DNA from: an uncultured Austwickia sp.
GTDB lineage: Bacteria > Actinomycetota > Actinomycetes > Actinomycetales > Dermatophilaceae
Length of the DNA: 39,000 bases
Reading direction: 5' to 3'
Assembly: GCA_934678955.1 (NCBI GenBank)
Contig: CAKUSI010000004.1
Coordinates: 1 to 39,000 of the forward strand
How positions within the stretch are numbered: position 1 is the stretch's first letter; the number at the start of each line of letters is the position of its first letter. The notes beneath the pieces were generated by a model, which worked only from the letters and a program-made list of their open reading frames with translations, ran no database searches and had not been told where the DNA came from. The translations under genes and the position numbers were made by a program. This document shows, one piece after another, positions 32,967 to 39,000 of the stretch.

Positions 32967-33611
32967 GTGACCGACTCCTCACCCCCGAGGCGCGGTCCCC
33001 GCGGCCAGGCCGCCGCGACCCGAGCGGCGATCCTGCGCGAGGCCCGCCGCGCCTTCGCGGCATACGGCTACGCCGGGACGTCCCTGCGGCATGTCGCCAC
33101 CCAGGCCGGTGTCGACGTCGCCCTCCTCCCGTACTACTTCGGGTCCAAGGAGAACCTCTTCGCCCAGGCCATCGAGCTGCCGCTGAGCCCGCGGGAGGTC
33201 GTGGCCGCCGCGGTGGACGTCCCGCTCGACCAGCTCGGGGAATCCCTCATCCGGGGGCTGCTCACCGCCTGGGCCGACGAGGAGGCGGCAGCGACCGCGC
33301 GGGGTGTCCTCCAGTCCCTCTCGACGCGCGACGACTTCGCGGCCACGGTCATCGCCTACAGCCAGGAGCACGTCGTAGGGCCGCTGGCGCAACGGCTCGG
33401 GACACCGGACGCCTCCTACCGCGCGACGCTGGCCATCGTCCACCTCGTCGGATTGGCCGTCACCCGGCACGTCGCGCTGATGCCCATGGCCGGCGCCGAC
33501 GAGGAGGCCCTGGTCGCCGACATCGCGCCCGTCATTCAGCACTACCTGACCGGCGAGCTCAGCTCCGGTCGAGGCGCCGGCCCTCCGCATACCGGCACTT
33601 CGCCATTTTGA
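32967..33611 (+). CDS. TetR-family transcriptional regulator
   Basis: 214 residues from GTG 32967. The N-terminal DNA-binding region is clear: TRAAILREARRAFAAYGYAGTSLRHVATQAGVDVALLPYYFGSKENLFAQAI. The C-terminal ligand-binding part (SQEHVVGPLAQRLGTPD, IVHLVGLAVTRHVALMPMAGADEEALVADIAPVIQHYLTG) resembles the TetR_C type found in many actinobacterial regulators. It is transcribed away from the activase gene, with 181 bases between starts holding the 20-bp palindrome. It probably represses that gene; the ligand might be a CoA-thioester or hydroxy acid (inference). Confidence 0.87.
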   Translation: MTDSSPPRRGPRGQAAATRAAILREARRAFAAYGYAGTSLRHVATQAGVDVALLPYYFGSKENLFAQAIELPLSPREVVAAAVDVPLDQLGESLIRGLLTAWADEEAAATARGVLQSLSTRDDFAATVIAYSQEHVVGPLAQRLGTPDASYRATLAIVHLVGLAVTRHVALMPMAGADEEALVADIAPVIQHYLTGELSSGRGAGPPHTGTSPF

Positions 33612-33688
33612 TCACTCGGCTGATCAGAGGGGCGCGGACGACCCATCCCTCCGTCGCGCAGCCGCTTGACCCGCCGACGATTTCATCT

Positions 33689-33711
33689 CACGATAGACAT
33701 ATGTCATAAGA
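33689..33711 (+). promoter_or_regulatory. A/T-rich promoter-like island with short palindrome
   Basis: The stretch CGATAGACATATGTCATAAG is A/T-rich in an otherwise very G/C-rich region. It contains the perfect palindrome GACATATGTC (33695-33704) and TAAGAT, a possible -10. TTGACC (33666-33671) is a -35-like sequence, but the spacing to any good -10 is off. It lies about 75 bases before the next gene and may be its promoter or operator. Confidence 0.4.
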
Positions 33712-33784
33712 TGGAGTAGTGGCTCCGGCCGCGTCCTTGAACAACCAGGCAACGCGGTCCAGCCGACACGTACGTGGAGGACCC

Positions 33785-34207
33785 ATGTCCCTGTCCTCGC
33801 CCGCGTGGGCGTCCGGGCTGGTCGCGATCCTGCTCACCAGCCTGCTCGGCGGCCCCACCAACTTCCTCGGGGCCTCGCCGGCCATCTTCGCCGCGGGCAA
33901 CGCCCACGCGGCGGTCCCGGTCTCAGCACTCGTGCCCCTGCCGCCGATCCCCGTTGAGCCGACTCGAACGACCGGCCCCCCTTCCTCGACCAGTCCCCCG
34001 CCCGAGAGCCCGACCGAAAGCGCTCGGATGCAGGCCGCTCCCGCCCCCTCGTCGGCGACAGCCAGTTCCATGGACTTCAAGCCCGCGAAGCGCGCGGGTC
34101 TGGTGGGGCTTGCCACCCTCCTCGTGGCCTTCGCGTCAGTCTTCGCCGTCAGCAGCGCGCGGGCGGGCGCCCGCGGTCGCATCGGTAGCTTCCGCGGGCG
34201 ACGCTGA
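33785..34207 (+). CDS. Small proline-rich membrane or secreted protein of unknown function
   Basis: 140 residues from ATG 33785, with GGAGG just upstream (an upstream start at 33719 lacks one). The N-terminus is a hydrophobic signal-like stretch (LVAILLTSLLGG, then a less hydrophobic Ala-rich part ending NAHAAV). The middle, about 50 residues, is rich in Pro, Ser and Thr (PLPPIPVEPTRTTGPPSS). A second hydrophobic span (GLVGLATLLVAFASVFAV) is followed by a very basic tail. The layout is a Pro-rich outside segment held by a C-terminal anchor. No family recognised. The second 52-nt repeat array starts just after its stop. Confidence 0.62.
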   Translation: MSLSSPAWASGLVAILLTSLLGGPTNFLGASPAIFAAGNAHAAVPVSALVPLPPIPVEPTRTTGPPSSTSPPPESPTESARMQAAPAPSSATASSMDFKPAKRAGLVGLATLLVAFASVFAVSSARAGARGRIGSFRGRR

Positions 34208-34220
34208 GCCGCGCGAGCGC

Positions 34221-34350
34221 GTACATTTCCCGCCCACGGGCAGCACCCGGCGAAATCTACCCAGGCAAGCACGTATGTTTCCCGCCCACGGGCGGCAAGA
34301 GACGCCAAGCACCTGCCGCCCTGCGTACCATTCCCGCCCACGGGCGCCGT
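34221..34350. repeat. 52-nt periodic non-coding repeat, right array
   Basis: Three units begin at 34221, 34273 and 34325 (GTAC/GTAT followed by TTCCCGCCCACGGGC), exactly 52 nt apart. The 25-nt core is conserved, whereas the 27-nt interval differs between units. The core contains the inverted repeat CGCCC-AC-GGGCG. The same core and period occur at 1-126. The array fills most of the 270-base gap between the proline-rich protein and the FAD/Fe-S oxidase. Confidence 0.88.
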
Positions 34351-34477
34351 CACCCCTCGCGGTTGCGACGCACTCGCCGCTAGGGTCGAGCGCAACGCTG
34401 CGCGCTGGTGCCCTACCCGGACTCCGTAACCCTGCCGATCCGCGCGACGCGCGGGAATCGCTGGCCGAGGAGGTGGC

Positions 34478-37402
34478 GTGGGCGCTCACCCGAGCGGGGG
34501 TTCGCGGCGGGCGGGCCTGCCCACGCCAAAGGCCCTACCCACCACGGCTCGTGCGCCGCTGACCATCCGCGACGACCTGACCTCCCGGGCCGCCTACAGC
34601 GGCGACGCCTCCCTGTTCCGGGCCATCCCGGCCGCGATCGTCGAACCACGCGACGCCGCGCAGGTGCGTGAATCGCTGGGCTTGGCCCGCCGGCGCGGCT
34701 GGTCGGTCACGCCGCGCGGCGCGGGCACGTCGGTGGCAGGCAACGCGCTCTCCCACGGGTTGATCCTCGACCACAGCCGGCACCATCGCCGCATTCTGGA
34801 GCTCGATGCGGACGCTCGGCTCGCTCGCGTCGAACCCGGCGTGGTGTGCGACGAGCTCCGAGCCGCCGCGGGCGAGTACGGGCTCACGTACGGCCCGGAC
34901 CCGTCCACCCACTCGCGCTGCACGATCGGCGGCATGGTCGGCAACAACGCGTGCGGCTCCCACTCGGTCGCCTGGGGTACGACCGCCGCGAACCTGCGCG
35001 CGGTCCGACTGCTGCTCGCGGACGGTCGGGAGCTGCACGCCTGGCGCGGCGGTTGCAGCGACCCGGCGATCGAGGCGGGGCTGCGGGCGCTGGTCGCCGA
35101 GCATGCGGAGTCGATCCGCGCCGAACTCGGCCGCTTCCCCCGGCAGGTGTCGGGCTACGGGCTGCACCATCTGCTCCCCGAGCGCGGCTTCGACGTCGCC
35201 AAGTCGCTCGCGGGCAGCGAGGGAACCCTCGGTGTCTTCACCGAGCTGACGGTCGAGCTGATCCCCAGCCCGGGCGCGGTGGTGCTCTTGGCGCTCGGGT
35301 TCGAGGACATCTTCATGGCCGCGGAGGCCGCCCCGCGGCTGCGCCAGGAGGGTGTCCTGACCCTGGAGGGCATGGGGCGTGACCTGCTGGCGGCTCTGCG
35401 GACCAGGGCCGGACGCGAGCGGGCCGGGGCAGACCTCCCCCGCGGGGACGCCTGGCTCTTCTGCGACATCGGCGCGCCCACGCAGGAGCTGGCCCTCGCG
35501 CTCGCTGGGCAGATCCGCGACCAGGCCGCGGCGCTGCCCGGATCCCCTAGCCGCGACGCCCGACTCGTCACCGACCCGGCCACGTACAGGGCCTGGTGGC
35601 GGATCCGGGAAGACGCCGCCGGGATCGCCACCCGCCGGGCCGACGGCGCAGAGGCGTGGCCGGGGTGGGAGGACTCCGCGGTGCCTCCGACGCGGCTCGC
35701 CGGCTATCTCCGCGAGCTGTACGCGCTGCTCGCGCAGCACGAGTTCCAGGGGATTCCCTACGGCCATTTCGGCGAGGGATGCGTCCACATCCGCATCGAC
35801 TTCGAGCTCGACACCACCGACGGTCGCGAGCGCTACCGCCGATTCCTGACCGAGGCGGCGGCCCTCGTCGGTCGGCATGGCGGCTCCCTGTCCGGCGAGC
35901 ACGGCGACGGGCGTGCCCGCAGCGAACTCCTCTCGACGATGTACTCCCCGTCGATGCTCGCCGCGTTCGCCCGCTTCAAGGCCATCTTCGACCCCGACGG
36001 GTTCTGCAACCCGGGCGTGCTCGTCGACCCAGCACCGTTCGACGTCGGGCTGCGCCCGCAGGGTCCGTCGAAGGCGCTGGAGACACGGCTCGGTCATCGC
36101 CTGGCCGACGACGACGGCTCGTACGCGAAGGCGGTGCGCCGATGCGTGGGAGTGGGCCTCTGCCGCACCCAGACCGGGGCGATGTGTCCCTCGTACCAGG
36201 TGACGCGCGACGAGGTGGCCTCCACGCGCGGGCGCGCCCGCGTCCTCGCGGAGATGCTGCGCGGCGAGGAGCTGCCCGGCTGGCGCTCACGGGAGGCGCG
36301 CGACGCGCTCGACCTGTGCCTGTCCTGCCGGGCGTGCGCCACCGAGTGTCCCGTGGCGGTCGACATGGCGACGCTCAAGGCCGAATTCCTCCACCAGCAC
36401 TACCGGCGCCGGCCTCGTCCCCGGTCGCACTACGCGATGGGATGGCTCCCGGTGCTCGGCGCCCTGGCCGCCGCCGTCCCCGGCGCGGGACGGGCCCTCG
36501 GGGCGCTCACGGCGTGGCGGGCGGCCGAACGCACCCTCTTGCGGGCCGCCGGCGTGGAGACGCGGCGGGCCATGATCCCGTTCGCCACGCTGAGCCTCGT
36601 CGACTGGTGGCGCGAGCGAGCCGCGCGCGGCGAGGCCCCGCCCCCGGGCGCCGGGCGCCGCGTGCTCCTCCTGCCCGATAGCTTCACCAACCACCACGAC
36701 CCCTTGACCGGCATCGCAGCCGTCGAGGTGCTGGAGGCCCTGGGCTACCGGGTCGCGCTCCCCACCGCTCGCGTGTGCTGCGGGCTGACCTGGCACTCGA
36801 CGGGCCAGCTCGGGGTCGCGGCGCGCGTGCTCTCACGGACGTTGGGCGCCCTCGAGCCCTATGTCGAGGACGGGTGGACCGTCGTCGGGCTGGAGCCGTC
36901 CTGTACCGGGCACCTACGGCGAGCGGGAGAACTGGTGGACGATCCGCGCACGCCCGCGCTGGCGCAGGCGACGAGGACGTTTGCGGAGGTCATCGCCGAC
37001 ACGCCGCGCCCATGGCCGTTCGATGTCGCGTCGACGAGCGGCCCCGTGCTGCTCCAGACCCACTGCCACGACAAAGGGCTTCCCGCCGGATCGGCCGACG
37101 CAGGCGTCCTCCGGGAGTGCGGAGTGCCGACCGTGCACGTTCAGGGCGGCTGTTGCGGTCTGGCCGGGAATTGGGGGTACGAGCCCGGCCACCACGACGT
37201 CTCGATGGCGTGCGCCGAGCGGGAACTGTTTCCGGCGATCCGGGCGCACGGCGACGCCGACGCCGTGGTGTGCGCCGACGGATTCTCCTGCCGGACACAG
37301 GTCGGGCAGGGAACAAGCGCCCGCGCCCACCATCTGGCGGTCCTGCTGCGCCGGGCGCTGCAGCCTGAGCCGGGCGCGTCGGAGGCGCAGGGGCGCGGCT
37401 GA
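34478..37402 (+). CDS. FAD-linked oxidase with C-terminal Fe-S (D-2-hydroxyacid dehydrogenase-like)
   Basis: 974 residues from GTG 34478, preceded by GAGGAGG. The N-terminal half is an FAD_binding_4 domain (TPRGAGTSVAGNALSHGLILD near 78-98, GNNACGSHS) with an FAD-oxidase C domain (GHFGEGCVHIRIDF, SGEHGDGRARSELL). Next are two cysteine clusters for 4Fe-4S centres (CVGVGLC...MCP near 555-568, and CLSCRACATECPVAVD near 613). The C-terminal part has two CCG motifs (RVCCGLTWHSTGQ, GGCCGLAGNWGYE) of the glycolate/lactate oxidase Fe-S subunit type. Length and order match E. coli YdiJ, a D-2-hydroxyglutarate dehydrogenase; lactate or glycolate are alternatives. Electrons probably go to the quinone pool. 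Confidence 0.9.
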   Translation: MGAHPSGGSRRAGLPTPKALPTTARAPLTIRDDLTSRAAYSGDASLFRAIPAAIVEPRDAAQVRESLGLARRRGWSVTPRGAGTSVAGNALSHGLILDHSRHHRRILELDADARLARVEPGVVCDELRAAAGEYGLTYGPDPSTHSRCTIGGMVGNNACGSHSVAWGTTAANLRAVRLLLADGRELHAWRGGCSDPAIEAGLRALVAEHAESIRAELGRFPRQVSGYGLHHLLPERGFDVAKSLAGSEGTLGVFTELTVELIPSPGAVVLLALGFEDIFMAAEAAPRLRQEGVLTLEGMGRDLLAALRTRAGRERAGADLPRGDAWLFCDIGAPTQELALALAGQIRDQAAALPGSPSRDARLVTDPATYRAWWRIREDAAGIATRRADGAEAWPGWEDSAVPPTRLAGYLRELYALLAQHEFQGIPYGHFGEGCVHIRIDFELDTTDGRERYRRFLTEAAALVGRHGGSLSGEHGDGRARSELLSTMYSPSMLAAFARFKAIFDPDGFCNPGVLVDPAPFDVGLRPQGPSKALETRLGHRLADDDGSYAKAVRRCVGVGLCRTQTGAMCPSYQVTRDEVASTRGRARVLAEMLRGEELPGWRSREARDALDLCLSCRACATECPVAVDMATLKAEFLHQHYRRRPRPRSHYAMGWLPVLGALAAAVPGAGRALGALTAWRAAERTLLRAAGVETRRAMIPFATLSLVDWWRERAARGEAPPPGAGRRVLLLPDSFTNHHDPLTGIAAVEVLEALGYRVALPTARVCCGLTWHSTGQLGVAARVLSRTLGALEPYVEDGWTVVGLEPSCTGHLRRAGELVDDPRTPALAQATRTFAEVIADTPRPWPFDVASTSGPVLLQTHCHDKGLPAGSADAGVLRECGVPTVHVQGGCCGLAGNWGYEPGHHDVSMACAERELFPAIRAHGDADAVVCADGFSCRTQVGQGTSARAHHLAVLLRRALQPEPGASEAQGRG

Positions 37403-37524
37403 GTCGCCAGAGGCAGGGGCTGGCGGAGGCCGTGGGGCTGACGGCGCGCGCACGGCGGGCTCCTGACTCGCGGTCCGCAACCCCCCGACGAGGAGGCGAG
37501 CGTCTCGTTGTCAACCGCGACACG

Positions 37525-37551
37525 CCGGACGGATCAGTTTGCCCCGTCCGG
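37525..37551 (+). terminator. Hairpin in the gap after the FAD/Fe-S oxidase gene
   Basis: CCGGACGG (37525-37532) pairs with CCGTCCGG (37544-37551) across an 11-base loop. Located 120 bases after the oxidase stop and about 85 bases before the next gene. No T-tract. The rest of this 235-base gap shows no clear signal. Confidence 0.45.
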
Positions 37552-37637
37552 AAGCCTTGATCGCCTCGATGCCCGGCCGATGAGCCAGTGAGGGCCTGCC
37601 TTCCCAGGTACCCCAAGAGCCTTGAGGAGGAACAGCT

Positions 37638-38105
37638 TTGGACGTCACCGCGATCGTGCGCCCGCCTCGGCACGCGCATCCGGCGGATCTGCCGGGGCTG
37701 GCCGAGCACGACATGCTCACGATGTATGCGGCCGCCGCGGACACGGCACCGTTGACGCCCAAAGACATCGACCTTCGGGACGGCACGACCGTGCGAATCG
37801 ACGGGGTCTCCGGGGCGGAGGACCTCTTCGTGGTCCCCGTCTGCCACGTCGGGCCGCTCCCCTCGGACGCCGGGTCGCCGCTGGCACGCGACGTGTTCGC
37901 TCTGGCCACGGTGTTGTCCGAGCGTCCTGGTGCCCGCGCTGTCCTCCTTTTCGCCTGTTCGCAGGCCAGGGATGACGCGCGCGAGCTGGTGGGTCCGCTC
38001 ACGCTCCAGACAGGGATCGCCCTGGAGTCGGTCGATCTCGGCGCGGAGTGGAACGAGCGGTTGATCGAGATCGCCCGTCCGGCAGGTCGGCACCGGGCCC
38101 ACTGA
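37638..38105 (+). CDS. Uncharacterised protein, first of two adjacent paralogs
   Basis: 155 residues starting at TTG 37638, with a good GAGGAGG 7 bases upstream; no ATG or GTG fits as well. It is soluble, with no signal or membrane span. A central pattern, PLTPKDIDLRDGTTVRIDGVSGAEDLFVV, is followed by HVGPLPSDAGSPLARDVFALATVLSERPGARAVLLFACSQARDDARELV and GIALESVDLGAEWNERL. The downstream gene carries the same pattern at the same spacing, so the two are diverged paralogs. I cannot name the family. The DG...E/V-rich strand order could fit a degenerate nuclease-like alpha/beta fold, but no catalytic set is complete. Function unknown. Confidence 0.62.
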   Translation: MDVTAIVRPPRHAHPADLPGLAEHDMLTMYAAAADTAPLTPKDIDLRDGTTVRIDGVSGAEDLFVVPVCHVGPLPSDAGSPLARDVFALATVLSERPGARAVLLFACSQARDDARELVGPLTLQTGIALESVDLGAEWNERLIEIARPAGRHRAH

Positions 38106-38163
38106 CGCGCCCTCGGCCGAGCACAGAGGGCGAACAAGCAGCAGAAGCGAGAAAGAGGAACAG

Positions 38164-38577
38164 GTGGCTACCACGGCACTTCCGCGCCCCAGGGCGCTGG
38201 CGATGACCCGGTCTGCCCGGCAAGGGATCCTGAACGTCTTTGCGAGGCAGTGCGGGTGCGCTGCCCTGTCCCCACGCACTATCCGGCTCCCCAGCGGCAA
38301 CGGCGTTCCCGTCGACGGTGCCAGCGCGGACGAGAGCGTGATCGTCGAGATCGAGGATCACTCCGATCCCGCCCATGAAGGGCTGAGGGCTCGCGCGAGC
38401 CAGGCGCTGCTCACACTGTCGCTGGCCCGGAGCGCTCAACCCACGGCACACACGGTGCTGATCGTCGGGAGCGAGCAGGTGCGCGCCATGATCCTGGAGA
38501 CGCTGCCTCACTACTTGACCGACGGCGCCGAGGTCGAGGTGGTCCACCTCCCCGTAGCCTGGGACGACGAGGCCTGA
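38164..38577 (+). CDS. Uncharacterised protein, second of two adjacent paralogs
   Basis: 137 residues from GTG 38164, after AAAGAGGAA. It shares the layout of the gene 58 bases upstream: ALSPRTIRLPSGNGVPVDGASADESVIVEI, then LTLSLARSAQPTAHTVLIVGSEQVRAMIL and GAEVEVVHLPVAWDDE. Matching positions include L(T/S)P(K/R)xI, the following G/V/DG/S residues, the Pro-x-Ala before a hydrophobic strand, the Q-x-R segment, and a closing V-x-(L)-x-x-x-W-(D/N). It has two cysteines near residue 31. No family recognised; the pair probably forms one transcript and perhaps one heteromeric complex (inference). A very strong hairpin follows. Confidence 0.62.
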   Translation: MATTALPRPRALAMTRSARQGILNVFARQCGCAALSPRTIRLPSGNGVPVDGASADESVIVEIEDHSDPAHEGLRARASQALLTLSLARSAQPTAHTVLIVGSEQVRAMILETLPHYLTDGAEVEVVHLPVAWDDEA

Positions 38578-38599
38578 GAAGGCGCGCAACCTCGCCTAT

Positions 38600-38647
38600 C
38601 CGCAAGTGCGGCCGGCACGGCGATCGTCGTGCCGGCCGCACTTGCGG
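38600..38647 (+). terminator. 20-bp perfect hairpin after the paralog pair
   Basis: CCGCAAGTGCGGCCGGCACG (38600-38619) pairs perfectly with 38628-38647 across an 8-base loop, starting 22 bases after the stop of the second paralog. It lacks a T-tract but is long and GC-rich. It is the last clearly actinobacterial-looking sequence before the cydB fragment. Confidence 0.75.
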
Positions 38648-38685
38648 TGGGCGGGGGCGCCGATCGGGACCACCGGCGAAGGCCG

Positions 38686-39000
38686 GCGGCCGGGGCCAGC
38701 AGTGTGGCCGGCATGCTGCTGTAGTTGTGCAGCCAGCCACCGGCCGCACCGATCTGGACGGTTTTCAGCAGCGGATTGCTGGGGCCGTCGGTCGCCATCG
38801 ACGAGGTGATGGCATAACCAGGCAGGCCGAAGGCGACCCAGAGGCCTGCGGCGGCGAACAGCCCGAAGCTCAGCAGGGCGGCGATGCTGCCGTAACGGGC
38901 CGAGCGGTCGGCCACCGGCCCGTCGGTCTTGATTACCAGCATGGCCGCGCCATGAGCGATGAGCATCGCCACGCTGAGCAGGCCGGCCAGCAGCGCGAAC
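38686..39000 (-). pseudogene. cydB: Fragment of cytochrome bd oxidase subunit II (cydB), cut at both ends
   Basis: About 105 codons run in from beyond the right edge. They align to the middle of the E. coli-type CydB (about residues 183-288 of 379): FALLAGLLSVAMLIAHGAAM, then VIKTDGPVADRSARYGS, GLWVAFGLPGYAIT, ATDGPSNPLLKTVQIG and GGWLHNYSSMPATLLAPAAG. After that the frame stays open but encodes unrelated residues from the hairpin region, so roughly 90 C-terminal residues are missing. Codons such as GTA, TTA-rich contexts, AAA and CGT are more frequent than in the rest of the window, and the protein looks gammaproteobacterial. Either an assembly join or a transferred, broken gene; cydA is not in view. 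Confidence 0.75.

Noticed and set aside
34221..34350. CRISPR array (25-nt core with hairpin, 27-nt intervals)
   Set aside because: Only three units, cores not identical, intervals in the sister array nearly identical to each other, and no cas genes in the window.
38511..38972. A complete 153-residue protein on the minus strand at the right end
   Set aside because: Its first 100 codons are internal CydB, open across the window edge, and the remainder is translation of the hairpin and of the antisense of the second paralog.
1..39000. Prophage, insertion sequences, integrases, tRNA or rRNA genes
   Set aside because: No transposase, integrase, phage structural or RNA gene signatures were seen on either strand.

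Overview
The window is chromosomal DNA of a high-G+C actinobacterium. Evidence: strong G/C bias at third codon positions; a CopD-CtaG fusion; a mycothiol-type DinB-fold protein (TIGR03083 group); a corynebacterial-style gluABCD operon; an AMIN-like lipoprotein; and many GTG starts and leaderless-looking promoters (TANNNT six or seven bases before an ATG or GTG). The genus cannot be fixed from this; a Micrococcales-like lineage is a guess. The last ~315 bases are different in character. They encode a piece of cydB with gammaproteobacterial-looking sequence and codon use that stops abruptly near 38685.

Layout. 1-130: a 52-nt periodic non-coding repeat. 131-3104 (-): nitrilase-family amidohydrolase and a CopD/CtaG copper-cytochrome oxidase assembly protein, divergent from a MDMPI-like gene (3132-3995). 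4167-4784: small membrane protein. 4844-7897 (-): one-piece glycyl-tRNA synthetase (alpha and beta fused). 8058-9660: LysE exporter and peptide deformylase. 9829-10800 (-): YciI-like protein and 2'-5' RNA ligase. 10852-12201: AGE-family sugar epimerase. 12205-12927 (-): lipoprotein. 13172-16614: gluABCD amino-acid ABC importer with an internal hairpin. 16692-18987: fdhD and a eukaryotic-type UDP-glucose pyrophosphorylase. 19216-19626: secreted protein made of 17 FTQSG pentapeptides, convergent with a two-component system (19687-21503). 21710-24367 (-): AbrB-type membrane protein, CorA and a PspC protein. 24617-25657: nitronate monooxygenase. 25806-28257: a TetR/MFS efflux pair. 28142-32785 (-): a giant 2-hydroxyacyl-CoA dehydratase activase-like protein, with a 20-bp perfect palindrome over its promoter and a divergent TetR gene (32967-33611). 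33785-34207: proline-rich membrane protein. 34221-34350: a second array of the same 52-nt repeat. 34478-37402: FAD/Fe-S D-2-hydroxyacid dehydrogenase-like protein. 37638-38577: two adjacent paralogous genes of unknown function. 38686-39000 (-): the cydB fragment.

Themes. The most unusual items are the FTQSG repeat protein, the two 52-nt periodic arrays about 34 kb apart, the fused GlyRS, the self-contained activase/dehydratase polypeptide with its predicted operator, the tandem paralogs at 37.6-38.6 kb, and the likely chimeric or transferred end. No gene-free stretch exceeds 300 bases; the longest (34208-34477) holds the second repeat array. I saw no rRNA, tRNA, insertion sequence, prophage or CRISPR array.
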